Shown here in pieces: positions 33,797-50,469 of a DNA stretch of 64,000 nucleotides. Source of the stretch: Xylaria sp. FL1777 (taxonomy: Eukaryota; Ascomycota; Sordariomycetes; Xylariales; Xylariaceae); assembly GCA_022578965.1 (NCBI GenBank), contig MU400526.1:434001-498000 (forward strand). The letters run 5' to 3'. The notes under the pieces are model-generated. The model was not told the origin of the DNA. It did not search any database and worked only from the letters and a program-made list of their open reading frames with translations. The first letter of the stretch is position 1; each line of letters opens with the position of its first letter. Both the position numbers and the translations under genes were made by a program.

Positions 33797-35639
33797 CTAT
33801 TGTTGTTGTTGGGCCTGGAAATATTGCATGAACTGGATGGCTTGCTCGACTGGATAGCCGATGAATACCGGACCAGTAAACACCATTTGCGGGGCACCAC
33901 TCGATTTAGAACGTGGAAGGTTTTCCGTATTCAAGAAGGCGGGTTGGGGTAATGAACTAGCAGCTGTTTTTGGTGGGCCAGCATGCTGAGAGGGAGTAAA
34001 GGGTTGGTTTATGGGTGGGATATCGGCTAATCGAATGGAATCCTTGTCCTCATGCTTTTGAGGTGTCGCGTCGTTCATCGGTGTCAACTTAGTGTGATCA
34101 AATGGACATTTCCCTGTTTTCTGCTGCAATGGTGTTGCTACATCGAGAATGGGAGACGGCATATGCACCGGAGCCGGGGGAGGAGACTCTGGTCGCTCTC
34201 GAGGGCTGCCCTGGCTTGATTGTCCGTCCGAGAAGACCGGAACCGAGATACCCCAAGGTCGGCTAGGAGACTCGCCAACACGAACTTCTTTTAGCGACCG
34301 GTCAAAGTGGCTTAGCCTCTCTTCGTCTTCCTCGTCATTAGCTAGAGCAGTCTGGTCGGGGTCATCGGCGACAGTAGCGCTGACTGTGTGTGCCCAATCC
34401 TGTACCCGGTCGTTCGATGCTCTTTCTACATCACTCTGGGGTCGCGTGTCTTGCTCGGGTAACATGGGCTGGTGGATTTTACCCAGACCCTCAACCATAC
34501 TGACGAGGTTGCCGTACTTTGCGTCCAGTTTTCTGATATGTTCCTCATTTTTCTGGTAGCGCCTGACGCATACCTCGTGGCTTCTGGGAAGCTCGTGTTT
34601 GTGTTTCTCGAGGTAATCTGCAATTTCCTGAGGGGAGTGTTGGTCAAGATATCGGATAGGACATTTTACAGCTGCATGCTGGGAGCCCGTCTCGTCATAC
34701 ATAGCAGCGCAAATAGGATCTTCGTGATGTCCCGTGGCGTCTCGATAACCTTGGTGACCGTTCGGCTGTGGACTTAGTTGGCTCGGCTGTTGAAAGGGAC
34801 AGTCTAGGCTTCCCTTTTTCCCCTCGACGGTGAAGTCCTGCTCGAGAATGGTGGACATGGAGGTCATGGTGGTGGGATCGAGACTATCTCTGCTTCTGCT
34901 AGTCTGGCTACTCTTGCTGAAGTCGGTTAGGGAGGAAGCGACGCGTCTACCTTCGCGGATGATCACGGCAATTTGATGTTTAGAATCGGAGGCTTTGCGG
35001 TTAGGGAGTGGAACAAAATTTGTATTTGCTAGGGACGAATTGTGTAATTCAGGTGGAACCTGCAGGTTCACCAATGTCTCTGATACTGCAGGCGCGGCAG
35101 CTGCATATTTGTCGGCCAGGTATTGGAACTGGTTGCGACTCGACGTTAGTGATGATGACATGAGCTAGCTGGCTTTGGCTCGAGCGGACAAGAGTTTCGG
35201 GAGAGGAAAAAAAGTATCATGTATATGTAGGTTGCCATAGTTCAGAAACTTGTGGTATATGAGTGTCGGTCAGCGCTACCTCGACGGCAACTCGCGATCT
35301 AGAGCTAAAGATTGTTTCATCATAAGAAGGGCATCATAAGGGCAGGGAGAGAAAACATCATGTTGTTGCCCGGGAATGTTGCAGTAATATTGGCACGTGG
35401 TGACCGAGCAAGCACGGGTAGAGAACGTGGTAAGAAAATACGAGTAGTGCTTGGTAATCATAGCCAAAAAACAAACCAAAAATCATCCGACATACCTGTT
35501 CATGTGCATACCTGAGCTTGTGTTCCAATATAGTCTGTCTATCGCTAAGATTCTGCACTTCGTCGGCTAGAGCATTGAAAGACTCGACCAAAGTCTGCGT
35601 CAGAAGCTGAGTGTTCATGCCAGACACGTCCATACCCAT
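33797..35639 (-). CDS. Conserved fungal protein with three Cys-Pro motifs
   Basis: Two exons, 35639-35496 and 35128-33797, joined over a 367-bp intron (long for this genome, so another small exon is possible), for 491 residues. The first exon is a coiled-coil-like helix (LVESFNALADEVQNLSDRQT). The rest is mostly disordered, Ser/Pro/Gln-rich. A conserved central block begins CPIRYLDQHSPQEIADYLEK and continues KHELPRSHEVCVRRYQKNEE and KLDAKYGNLVSMVEGLG. Cys-Pro appears three times in similar settings: LDCPFQ, VKCPIRY and GKCPFDHTKL. I recall this central block from many Sordariomycete genomes as a hypothetical protein, and I know no function for it. Cys-Pro pairs can act as heme regulatory motifs, which is only a hypothesis here. 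Confidence 0.7.
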
Positions 35640-36213
35640 CGCTTAACACGATCCTGCGCTGCTAATCTGACGGACAGGAGGTGAAGAAGAAGGAAGGAAA
35701 AGAGGGGAGAGGAATGGTCAAAGAAATAGGAATGGGCTGAGGCTAAACTTTGGCAAAGACCCGGTTTTGTGGATTTGGGAGCTCCGAGGCGGTCCGGCCA
35801 CCAACACCAATGCAAGGTGTAGTTGGCGTTTTATGCAAGTTTCTCATATAAAAATATATATTCTTATACGAAGTATATATTAGGATCCCAGCGCCATAAG
35901 AGTGCATTAAGTGTATTTTCTTAGCAGTGTGCATTTAGCACTTTTCTTGGCTGTTTAACATCAAACCAATGCCTAATTCCGTTATTTTGCAACCACTACG
36001 CAGCTGCTTTAAACATCATTTTCAATCTCGGCACAATTCATGTTGTGGGGTTGGAACACTACTTAAGTAAGGATGGAGTCGCAGTTGGTTCACATGCACG
36101 TCTCCTCCACTCCCCCACCACTCACTCACTCACTCGCATGGGAGATGAACTTCAATATTAGCACTATCGAGAGGGAAACACGATTCCCGTAGTATAATTG
36201 AAACGTGAATGAA
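35640..36213. promoter_or_regulatory. Divergent promoter region
   Basis: The 574 bp between the starts of the Cys-Pro protein gene and the peptidase gene hold both promoters. A TCAC tandem run (CACTCACTCACTCACTCGC) lies near 36120. No further site could be assigned. Confidence 0.45.
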
Positions 36214-37672
36214 ATGGCCGGAGTCGTTGCTCGTCTAGTTTCCCAAAGCAAGCCATATCTTGCACCAGGTAAGTCCTTATCTCACACTTCATCCTCATGT
36301 CCTCGGTTAGCTAAACAGCCTTTTAGGCAAACTGCTTGTCAAGGAGCTATGGTTTGAGGTGCCGCTAGATCATTCCAAGCCCCAAGGACAGACTCTTAAG
36401 CTATTTGCTAGAAGTGCAACCAAATATGAGAGACCCATAGTCGAATCTACCGAGGTTGTCCAGCGGCCGTACCTCGTCTACCTTCAAGGTGGGCCTGGGT
36501 TCGGGACTCCTGCGCCGCAAGATAGCACGCTCTCGAAGCACATGCTTGACCGGGGCTACGAGCTGCTGCTCCTCGACCAACGCGGCACTGGGTTCAGTTG
36601 TCCCATCTCTGCGCATACCCTCGCGCGGGTCGGCGGACCTCAGGAACAGGCTGACTATCTGAAACTCTTCAGAGCAGATACTCTCGTCAAAGATAGCGAG
36701 GCTGTTCGCCTTTGTCTCACCAAGGATTTCCCTCCAGAGAAGAAGAAATGGTCCACCTTTGGACAGTCGTTTGGGGGCATGATGACCACGACATACCTTT
36801 CGTTCGCACCCGAAGGACTACGCGAATGCTTTATCACAGGAGGTCTTCCAGCACTAGACGAAGGACCAGAGGGAGTGTACCAGGTGACGTATCAAAGGAC
36901 TATGGAACGAAATAGAGCCTATTATGACAAGTTCCCTCAAGACGTTCAAGCCATTAAGGACATTGCCCAGAAGATTCAGGAATTCGGCGGTGAAAAGGGC
37001 GTTCCATTACCCTCTGGTGGGCTTTTAACCGTGAAACGCCTCATGACGCTTGGCCTCCATTTCGGAATGGACGGTGGTCTGGATGCAGTCCACAACTTGA
37101 TTATAAGACTAAAAGCAGATCTCGACCAGTTCGGTGTGTTCTCGCACGCCGCCCTCAACGCGATAGACCAAGACGGTTCATGGGATGTTGCTCCCATCTA
37201 CACTTTGCTTCACGAACCGTGCTGGTGCTACGGCCCGGGAGTTGCTGGTAAGTGGGCAGCAGAACGCGTCGGCCAAGGTATTGAAGAATACCAATGGCTT
37301 CGGAAGGACTGGCCTGGGATTGCCTCTCTCGGCGATCGGCCGCTCTTCTTCTCGGGCGAGATGATCTTCCCTTTCCATTTCGAAACCTGCTCCGAGCTCG
37401 TCAAGATGAAGGAGACTGCCGATATTCTCGCAAATTACGACGAGTGGCCATCGTTATACGATATCGAGCAGCTTGGTAAAAACGAAGTACCCGTCTACGC
37501 TGCAGTTTACAATGATATGTACGTGGATGCCGGGATGTCACGCGTCACTGCCTCTCGAATAAGAGGTATTAAAGTCTTCGAAACCAATGTCTTATTCCAT
37601 GGCGCTATACGATCGAAACCAGATGAGGTGCTCCGAGAACTGTTCGCACTAAGAGACGATACCATAAACTAG
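36214..37672 (+). CDS. Proline iminopeptidase-like alpha/beta hydrolase (S33)
   Basis: Cytosolic serine peptidase of the S33 family that removes N-terminal proline from peptides. Two exons, 36214-36268 and 36327-37672, with a 58-bp GTAAGT intron, encode 466 residues. The family marks are an oxyanion loop YLQGGPGFGTP, LLLDQRGTGFSCP, and the nucleophile elbow FGQSFGGMMTTTYL (Ser near residue 169). A charge-relay Asp lies in VYNDMYVDAG and the His in LFHGAIRSKP near the C-terminus. Length and motif order agree with fungal prolyl aminopeptidases, which often run 440-480 residues. There is no signal peptide. Substrate preference is inferred from the family. Confidence 0.88.
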
Positions 37673-38311
37673 CCTGGTTTCATTCGGCATTTCTATCAAT
37701 ACACACGGAACAAGCATTACCTAGGAGTATGACGGGCCTATACATCAGGACCAGGGGTCTCTTTTTTATTTTATTACCAGGCTCGAGCTGTTTTGGCCCA
37801 GCACTAATATAGGAACAGCCCCGATAGAACCGTAATAGTCATGTCGCGTTAAAGAAATAGAGGCTACTTCTATCAACCCTGTTTATTTTCTGCTTGATAC
37901 GGAACAACAGCCTATCCTAATGAGACATCAGAGCTAATGCTCGTCTAGTCTGACGATAGATGTTCGTACTTTATACCGTACTAGACCTAGGTAAGAACTA
38001 ACATCGCTGACGATATTGTACACACAATTACCAGGATAAACCCTCGAGCTACAATAATATAATAACAAAGATATTCTGGCGGCGCATTAGGGGCTACTAG
38101 TCAAAGCCCAAGACAAAAGCTTTAGAGGGCATCTAAAAGCTTGCCATTTCAAGAAGAGAGAGCCCAAGTTATATTCATAGCCACTTTACCTACCCTTTAG
38201 TTTTGATAACTATGTTATCAGAAATCGCCTACTTTACTTTACGACATTGTTCTAAAAAACTAGAAACTTGTTATGAGAAAAGCTCTTAAGTAACATGCTA
38301 CACGCCCCTCC
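37673..38311. other. Intergenic between convergent genes
   Basis: About 640 bp, AT-rich; contains GACCTAGGTAAGAAC near 37984. No gene is supported. Confidence 0.45.
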
Positions 38312-40339
38312 CTATATCGGAACTTTCGGCGCCACCTCTTTCCAGAAAGCACATCTCTCTTCAAACTGGACAAGTTTCGCACTTGTGAACCCAGCGCTAT
38401 CGATGACCCATTCCTGTCCAGTCTTCAGCTCCGGCAATCCAGAAACATTACTCGCCGTCAGCTTCAAGGCGTTGGGGTCGCCAGTCATAAAGAACGATGC
38501 GAAGGCGCCTGTCCGATCAAGGCTTAGCAGCTCTACTTTCTCGATCGGGCAAGGGGAGATGGGTTATTGAAGAGACAAATTCACAAACCTGCGTAGCCCT
38601 TATAATGCAGGGGATCTTGCTGCTGTGCCGAGTTGATAGTGTTCCACTGGCGATGACCTCAGTCAGCAAAACGATGCTCGCCAAATACCATTCTTCCTCT
38701 CATGACGACTTCGCCGCACATACCCAGTAGACATCAGAGGCATGCTGGGCCGGGGCAATCGTGTATTCGCCAACCCAGCCGCCCTCTCTCGCACTACCCG
38801 CCATCCAATACGCGGGACAGGCAAGCGTCGAATCCCGGAAAATCAGTCCAGCCCTCGTATACGAGTCGTTATAGCCGACGACATTCTCAGCGCTGCCGAC
38901 CTCGGGATAAAGCCCCTTCAGCCTCTGCACCTCCGCCCCCGCGAGCCCCGGGAGATACCCCGAAAGCCACAGGCCGAACGACGCGACGGACGCGTTGAAC
39001 GGCGGCGTGCCGGTGTCGACGGCGCTCTTCAGGCCCGGGGGCACGAAGTTCTCGCCCTCGTGCGTGTTGTACATGCCGTACGCGACTACGACATTCCCGC
39101 CTTGGGGCGCCGTGGCGCCGGAGAGCGGGGTCCGCACTATGCTCGCCGGAGTCAGTGATTTATTACTCTTTTGAGTGAATATTACCCCCCCTGGTACATG
39201 CTTCCGAGGCATGCATGTTATGAGTCCTCAGATTACTAGAAAGGGAAGAAAACGACTCCGGTGTAAACGTAACGTACGGAACACGTCGTCGATGACAGGC
39301 CCCCACTCGAAGGACGAGGTGGTGTACTTGTGGGCATCGACGATAGCGAGGCTCGCGTCGCGGATCATCTGCGCGTCGACGCTCTTCAGACACGCCAGGC
39401 TCCGCGGCCCCGCGCACCCCGTCAGGTTGGCGAGGGCGTCGTACCGCCACTGTGCCTCGGGGGCGTCGACGCGGTACGTCTTGGGCCAGAACGGGCTCGA
39501 GGCGAGGGCCTGTCGGAACAGCGGTTTCCCATCATCATCATCCCCGTCGCTGCTCTTCGCGTGGTCCGCGATGGTCTGCGCCAGCACGCTGCCGCCGCCC
39601 GCCGACTGGCCCCAGACGGTGATCCTGTCGGGGTCGCCGCCGAAGCGGCAGATGTGCTTCCGCGTCCAGCGCAGCGCAGCATCCTGGTCCCGCAGGCCGG
39701 CGTTGGCGTCCGAGGACGCGTCCTGCGCGATTTCCCGGCCCGGGAGGAACCCGAAGGCGTTCACGCGGTAGTTCGGGTACACGAAGATCATGTCGCTCGC
39801 GTCCGACGCGTTGAGGATGGGGTACGCGGACGGGGGAAGCGAGAACGAGGCCGACCCCTGGATGAAGCCGCCGCCGTAGAAGGTCACGACGACGGGGCGC
39901 GGCGCTGTGGTGCCGCTCCAGGGACGGCCGTAGAGCCCGAGATACAGGCAGTCCTCCGAGCCATTGACTGTCCGCTGCGGGCACATGTCAAACGTTTGGG
40001 ATGAGTCGTAGACGCCATTGGTTATGGGGAGGGGTGGTTGAGGCGCCCGGAACCTACAATGTGAATGGACATGAGCAAATCTTGCTGTGATAAAAATGTA
40101 CTTGTTTGTATCTTTTTTGTTTTTCTACGGAAAGGTAACAGAGCTACAGCTCGCGAGAAAATATACCTATTCTGGCCTATTGGGGGAGCAGCGAACGGGA
40201 TCTTCTGCCAGTACGAAATATTGTAAGTAGGGTTATATGCCCCTCGGAAAGTTCCATAATCTAGGTTCACCGTCAAGACCTGTGAGTCCCCAAGTCCTGT
40301 AAGGAGGGAAAGACATATCGCGCTTATGAGTGAGAGCAT
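38312..40339 (-). CDS. Secreted type-B carboxylesterase/lipase
   Basis: Five exons: 40339-40167, 40053-39278, 39136-38724, 38646-38589 and 38508-38312, with introns of 113, 141, 77 and 80 bp, all joining in frame into 538 residues. The start MLSLISAICLSLLTGLGDSQ is a signal peptide. Family marks are IPFAAPPIGQNRFRAPQPP (across the first intron), SEDCLYLGLYGR, the oxyanion block TFYGGGFIQGS, the nucleophile elbow VWGQSAGGGSVL, EWGPVIDDVFLRTPLSG (across intron 2), the acid residue in MYNTHEGENF, and the His in APAQHASDVYW. The last exon ends with FASFFMTGDPNALKL and RCAFWKEV, as usual. It should act outside the cell on esters; the substrate is not predictable. The coding part is GC-rich. Confidence 0.9.
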
Positions 40340-40802
40340 ACTCACGATTGAGATAGCAAAGGGTCAATTATCCAACCTCACGAATCTAGACAGACTATCG
40401 GCCATGTTTATATCCCCGCATAATCTGCCCCATCTACCCTTTACCCGGTGGAATGTCTTCGTTATGGGGATAGGCTATGGAGAAATTTGGAGCATCTATC
40501 CCAGTGGATGGCCCCTGACTCGGTTGACATTGACCCTTTTGCCGAGCTTTGTCTTTCTCATGTCGTCTTGACTAAGGGGTATTTCTACCGCTTATAAAAA
40601 GTACCCAGATGCCACTATACTCATTTAATGATAAAATTTAAGAGAGCTCCTCATCATATCTTCAGTTCATGACGGTCGTAATCCCACGAGCTTTTCATGT
40701 AGAAAGATACTTTGCGCTCACCATCTAAGGTTCATTTTGCATGCGTCAAAGCAGAGCAGAAGCGTATCGGAGTAGGAAATTACGTCGTGTATATCGTATC
40801 TT
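40340..40802. other. Intergenic: carboxylesterase promoter, helicase 3' flank
   Basis: About 460 bp. No gene is supported. Confidence 0.45.
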
Positions 40803-43875
<3,073 letters not shown>

Positions 43876-44741
43876 CACATTCGCCTGTTGAAAGATACGG
43901 CGCGATGCAACACTATAGCAAGTCGTGTTTGTAGTCTAAATGGAGACAAGATGGGTTAGGCTTGAGTGGATCTATCTAGATAGATCGAGCTGTAGTACAG
44001 TGCGGGTCTACAAGTTCTCTTCTAGAACAATCAAATTAGTGGGGCTTGACACGAAATCCACACGAGGTCGCGTGCTTGATTATCTCTTGATAATCTGATA
44101 AATGCTTATCTCCAAAGCTCATCCTTAAAACGGAATTCTACATGAGGTGCATTAGGTACGCCTGACAACTCCTGTCACTGCACGGTTTGCTCCCCTATTC
44201 ATTTGACGCGATGACATCCATAGTCGCAAAATAGATACTTATTTATTTAATCAGTATAGACAGATACTTGGCCAGGTCCAGCATTATTACTAGTTGTCCT
44301 AGAAGTTACTACATATGATGATACCTAACTTACTGGGTACTTTCTAGCTAGCAAGGTCACTGAGTAAGATCAACTAAAGTAAACACAGGTACTAAGCAGG
44401 TACTGTTCATTCAGCCCGAATTGTTGTTGAAAGATGTTCTGAAACATCCCTTACATCTATGACATTACTTAATTACAAGCTCGCATGCCGTCTAACCATA
44501 GCGCGCCGATCTTGTTTGGTCACAAAGGGTACGCCAATTCTGAGGAACGCTGAAGCCCCAGTGACCTATTTTACAATGCTTTCAAGGCTTGATGCTGAAA
44601 TGCAAACCCTTTCCGTACATAACGCCTTAGCAGCCTTTTGTTGCCTCGTTGGTATATCCCTCTAGTTATACAACCTTATCCGTAACGCCAAAACTATTCC
44701 CTTTGCTACTACAGAGGGTAGACTGTGAAACCCCTTCCTGC
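43876..44741. other. Intergenic: helicase promoter, snt2 3' flank
   Basis: About 870 bp, AT-rich, with a direct TCTATCTAGATAGATCGAG palindromic run near 43971. No gene is supported. Confidence 0.45.
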
Positions 44742-47700
44742 CTATATCAGTAGGTTGCGTAGAGATGGACTGGCACTAGCGCCATTCGCAGGCCGTCCAT
44801 CGTTAAGCCTTGAGGGGGCATTGTTACTGTTATTATTGTTGATGCCTGGCTCGTGATTCATTGAGATGCCGTCACGGGATACCGGTGGGCTCCTATGCGG
44901 CGTTGTTGAAAACGGTGAACGCTGAGGCAATAGTCCCTGGGAGAAGTCCGAGGTTCGTGAGGGTGGTCCACCATTCGTGAGACTATGGAGGGATGGTGCA
45001 TGAGTTGGAGGGTGGTACGGAGTCACAAAGGAGGTGCTACTGTTGTGAACAGGGGGTGGTCCTCGTCGAGGTGAGGGCGGCGCTCCATTGATCATGGGCT
45101 GCCCTAAGCCGTGTTGGATGGGTGTAACCTGATGGTGGGGCATAGAAGTGATAGGTGGTGGTCGGAGGTCACGTAGGTGATTATGATGGATGGAACTTGG
45201 TGGTCCACTAGAGCTGCCGCTTATTGGGTGAGCAGCTACGGGAGGTGGTGCAGAATTGCGCTGCCATTCGTTGTAAGAGCTGTTCGGGGTTGAAAAGTTA
45301 TGAGCAGGTGCCGGCGGAGGTCCCGGTGCAGCAATAGGGCTCGGTCCATTCCTCGGTGCAGTCAGCGACAGAGGCTGGGGGGGTCCTCCAGGTGGGACAT
45401 GAAGCGAGGCTTGTCCCAGAGGCACAGGTGGCTGCACGGTTGATGTTGCCCTTGGGGTCCAGGGGTTTCCAAGGTCAGCCATCCTAGTCAACGCATGGTG
45501 GGGAGAGTTTGGCGCTGGACTCGGCTTCATGAGAGGTGGAGGTCGCAATGGCTCGATTTCTGCTGGTGCCTCGACGGTAGATGGTCGCACGTGAGGGACA
45601 GGCTGCCGGCCATCTCTCTTGCACTTGTGGCATTGGAAGTGTCGCTGTGTAAGGAACATTCGTGCATCATCTCCCACTGTGCCGACATACCCGTTGGTAA
45701 GGATCTTCTCCTGGGATTCATCAATCCTATACCATTTAGGGCTAACATCGATGCCGCACGTAGTGCAAGCTCTCTCTCCACTTACGTGGAGGAATGCAAT
45801 AAGATCAGGTTCCATCCATGCCTTCTTTTGGCATGGTAGCACAGGATTAGGCACTGTTGTGGACGAATGCCTTCTGTTTTGGTTTGCTGGTAGAGTAGTC
45901 GCCGTCGTTTTTGTGACAACATTGAACAAATTTGCTCTACGAACAGTTCCTGAGAGCGCAAGATCGGCTTGCTTGAAGTTACGCACATAGAGCTGCAGAG
46001 CATTGACATTGCTGGACTGATCATCATCAGCCTTGACAATATCATGCATCCGATGTACCAAAGTCTTTTGAGGAATGTGCTCTTTGCACCAGATCAGTGC
46101 TGACATTGACCCAGTTTCCCCTCCGATAGTGACTATATTGTGCTGATCTCGCCTAGATCCTTTGACAGGTGTGATTTCGAAGCCTAAAAGATAACCAGCT
46201 TTATGGGCACACTCAACATGAACTTGGTGAATAATGCGTCAGTAGATATCCAAACCTGTGATTGTTAAGTTGTAACTCACCTGGAGAACGACAACAGTTG
46301 CAAGTCACACAAGCGCCACCTGCCTCTTTGCAGACTTTACAAACTTCTTCATACCTTGTCCGAGGAATCGATGGTATGCCTTCTGACAGAGATAGGGACT
46401 TAGCACTGCTGAATTTGATCTCGGGAGTCCACACGGCGCATGTAACATGAACCCAGTTATTGTCTGCAGTTCGCTTGAGAGGCTCCCTCGGATTTACGGG
46501 CCGTCTCAGCTCAACCTGTCTCTTTTGATAAAGTTCTATCGCCTTCAAGGCTAATTCTCGATCAACCCTCTCTTTCTCTCTATCCTTCTCTGTCTTTTTC
46601 TTGTGTGTATTCTTTGGCGGCTCCAGAAAGTCATGTTCTCTATTTTCTATAGGACAAAGGATGCACTTATATGCCTATCAATACTAGTTAGTCTCACTGG
46701 TAATTGATAGCAGGAGGGGTATGAACTTACGATAGAGACCTGAGGGGCCTTGTCATTCACGCACATATCACAGGTCCATTTGTCTTTGTTGCGGCTATCA
46801 GGGATGCCATAGCATGATCGGTGAACAGTCAATCGACATTCTCGGCAGCAAATAACCGGTTCCCCAAGAGTACTACTACCCTGACCGCAAACTGCACATG
46901 GGAGTGTGCGCAGCTTAGGTAACTCTGGAGCTGGTGGGGGAGGTGGAGGAGGTGGTTTCTCGACTGGTTTCTCTTTCTTCTTCGGAGCAGGTGCCGGTAC
47001 AGATGCCACAGTATCTCCACCATTTTGCTCTGCATGTTTATCGCTAATGGTCTTGAGTTTTTTTCGTGGCGGCGGATCGGTAGTGGTGGGTTGGGTGGTT
47101 ACAGCCGGCGGAGTTGCTCGTGTCGCAGGACTCGCTCTTGTTGGCGTGCTATAGACTGTCATGTTCATCATGTCTTCCGCAGCCCTCAACTCTTTCAACA
47201 ACTCCTCGTCAACTCTCCGCTTCCATGATCTACCCCCGGCGGTAGCAACTTTCTTGGCGAGGTCTTCCATATCTTCCCACTGAATTGCATATCTCCGCCA
47301 TAGCTCAGCGCAGCGTCGGCAAAGTGCAACGATGTACTGGACCTTCTCCTTATGGGCGCCCTTACCGCCATTTTCACTGAGAACCGTAGATGCAGAGTTA
47401 GGTGCCCTCCGCCATTGTCTCGAAGACTTGGTCGAACAGAATTTGCACATGAAACACCGCTTTCGTTCCAGGGCCTTATCCGTATCAAATGCGGAGTCGT
47501 CATGGTCATCAGCAACATCATCTTGCAGCTTGCTGGCATCTGCCTCTGCCTTCTTGGCCTCTTTCTTGCCTTTCCTTCCAGAGAAATTACCCCATATTTG
47601 TTTGCCACGGTCCGTCTTCTTCCAGGTATAATAGAAGCGGACAATACGCGCATGTTTGACGGTTTTAACATGTCTAGTCACTAAGTAGAGCTCCGATCCA

Positions 47701-50185
47701 TATTTCGTCACTCCCTCTTCAAACTTTTTGATCTCTGTAGCACTCAGTTCCGGTTCCTTGAATGCAGATTTCTCAGTTCTGTCAAGCACTCTCAGCGCTG
47801 CGTCAGTTTTGAACTCGCTCTTGAAAAGAGTATTAATGGCTACATCAAGAAAGTTGGTAGACTCTTTCGGTAAACCAAGTACCGGAATTATCTTGGCTTT
47901 TGCGGATTGAATATAGTTATTGATGCGTGATTCTGTAGAAGCTGTATTGTTCGCGTGTTTAGATTTTGGGAAGCCTGCAAATGGAACAACAACTGTATCA
48001 TCACAAGGTTTCCATAACAACTGTGCCGTGTTATTTGGGTCGTCATTGTCGAGATCCTCCCCTCGGGGGACATATCCTGGTGGTTCATCCTGGATCCATG
48101 GGCGCTTTTCGCGGCGAACCCTTTCTACTTCGGCCGCTGCAGCGAGGGCGTCTTTTGTTGCCTTTGCGTCCTTTTTACTGCCCCTTTTAACCTCAACCGG
48201 TTTTACCAGTTTCACAGGACGACCAAACCAGGGGAGCACAGTCGCCTGATGTTTTGGGCCAAGCCGTGATCCAGCTCTTGGATAGATCCGGTCATCGTAG
48301 TCGAGTGCATCCTCCGGTTTGCAATGTTGGCCCAAGTAGCGATACGGCCATAAGCTTGCCTGGTAAATCTGCTCTGCAGTGGCAGGCTGATGTGAGTCGT
48401 CAATACCGTCGGTCGGGCTTGTGCGATTAGTGTCAACGGCCTCGTCTTCTTCGTCCCAAAACTCTTCTTCTTCCCCTTCTACATGCGAGTCCAAAAGGCT
48501 TGGAGTGTGCCTAGCTTCCAACTTCCTTTCTTGAGCTCGGCTACAGGCAGCGCAGGCCCACGCAAATCCACGCGATGGCTTTTTCAGTATAGGCGGACGA
48601 ACACAGTTCATATGGTATGTCTGCTGGCAAACAGCGCAATCAACAGAGTCATTACTACGCATTCAGGGTCAGTATGAAGTATGAGATGGCGGGTCTCCAC
48701 TATGCAATATGGGAAGTGGGGCGTGGAGTGAGATCCAAGCGAGGGAGTGGAGGTGGCGGCGCCGCCTTTTGCTGAAAACGTACCTGGCACAGTATCCGTT
48801 GCACCGCTTACATAGCTTAACAGCGCTCGTGAACTCCTTGCCCCGGCCCTGTTCGACGAGGATGTATTTCCACCGCTCGTCCAGCACCTTCTTGACCTTC
48901 TCCGGCACGTTGACAATCTGGAAACAAGGGATTACATCGTAGTGCTTTTGGATGTAGCGGTCGTACAGTTTTTCGTACCAGAAACGGTCGGGGGTTTTTC
49001 GGTAAGCGTCCATATCTTCAATCTCGGCTTTGTGGCGGATCTGGCACTTGCCGCGGAGAGATGTCAGTGGGCTAATGTCTGAGTGCATGGTGGCAAACAC
49101 CAGTCTCGTGTCATTAACCCTTTTGCCTATGTCTTTGGGCCGATAGTACCAATTAATTTTTAGTGCATCCACGGGCTTTTTGCTGTCGTTCTGCACGTGC
49201 AGGAACTCCATGATGCGCCCTAGATAGTACGGTTCCCCGGGCGGTTCGCACACCAGGTACACGTGGTCTACGCAGGATCAGTCAGCCATCGGAATCAAAA
49301 CACCAGGCGCATGGCCCTCTTACCATTCGCCTCCAACACGGTACCATCATCAGCGACCATCTTGCCGTCCTTCGGTATTCCACCGCATTTCTCAAAGCTG
49401 AGCATGTTGGTTTCTCTGTACCCTCCGCTGGCATGCGCTGCTGCCTGAGCAGCGCCTCGCCTTGTGCCCGTGACAGCTGATGTAGTTGAAGCCGGTGTCG
49501 GTGTGCTAGCTTGGCTGTGCACGTTATTCGTAGTTGCCTGCGTCGTGGCTTTGCGCTTTTTCGATGGACCTGAAGAGGTTGCGGGGCCGGTCGCGTTCGC
49601 GGTGGTGGGAGCCGTTGAATGCGCGTCTTTGCTGGTGCCGTGAGAACCCGCACCCTTAGAATCGTCCGCTGCAGCGCCTTTGCGCGAGCCTGATGCCGTA
49701 GTCTTATTTGCATCGCCCGTGCCGTTCGTTGCTGTGTTCGCTTGCCGCATGCCTTTTTTCGGCTCCTCTTCTTTCTTCTCGGGAAATGCATCCTCCATCT
49801 CAACATCCAGATCTCTGTCCTCGGCATAGTTGGGGCGTGCCTGGCCACGGTTCCGGGAACGTGTGCCATATGGCGACGGGCCAGCCATGGCGTCTTTAGA
49901 CAATGTGCTCGATGCCGCCGAGTTGGACTTGCTCATGGGTTGGGTGTTGGCGTTGGCGGCATTTTCTCCAGATTGCTTGGAGTCGAGAGGCTTGGTGGTG
50001 GTGGTAGTAGAGGTGGAAGAAGAAGATTGGGGTGTAGGTGTAGGTGTAGGTGCATTTGGAGGTGCAGGTGCAGGGCTCGTGTGAGACGTTGACTGTTTTT
50101 GGGCGGCGGCGGGCCCTGGGAATTCCTTGGTTGAGGATGACGAAGGATTTGGCTGATCATCGGAGTCGCTTGTCTTCTGCGCCAT
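44742..50185 (-). CDS. snt2: Snt2-type BAH/PHD/SANT chromatin protein
   Basis: Histone-reading subunit of the yeast Snt2C (with Ecm5 and Rpd3), linked to stress response and, in plant-pathogenic fungi, to conidiation and virulence. Five exons: 50185-49324, 49267-48784, 48654-46731, 46674-46281 and 46222-44742, all in frame, 1714 residues. Order of domains: a Ser/Thr/Ala-rich disordered N-terminus; a BAH domain (about 288-430, HVYLVCEPPGEPYYLGRIME); a first PHD finger (about 450-495, CAVCQQTYHMNCVRPP); a SANT-like helix block near 750 (ATEIKKFEEGVTKYG); a GATA-like zinc knuckle near 850 (CKFCSTKSSRQWRRAP); a second PHD (about 1030-1080) running into an extended PHD (about 1095-1230, ILCPIENRE to HVECAHKAGY); another GATA-like finger near 1374 (CTTCGIDVSPKWY); and a 300-residue Pro/Ser tail. 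It faces a very long upstream gap. Confidence 0.92.
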
Positions 50186-50469
50186 GGTGGGCGATTAAAA
50201 GGCGGCGCATCCAATGTGACACAGAAAACGCCGAAAAGTCACGGCGTAGTGATGGTAAGAAATGGTAGAGCTCTACATCCATAAGATCCCGGAATAGGTA
50301 CAAGTGCAACAGCTGCAGACAACAACGACAAAAGAGGCCTCTTCTGATGAGCCAAGAGTACACGTGCTGGAAGCCAGACTGAATGGGCCAGAGCACGAGG
50401 ATGCAAGTAAGCCGGCCGGGGTGGCTGATATGACGGCGGATGTGATTATATAGAAGGACTTCCGTGGCG

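Noticed and set aside
36214..40339. Secondary-metabolite cluster around the hydrolases
   Set aside because: No polyketide synthase, NRPS, terpene cyclase or tailoring P450 lies in the window.
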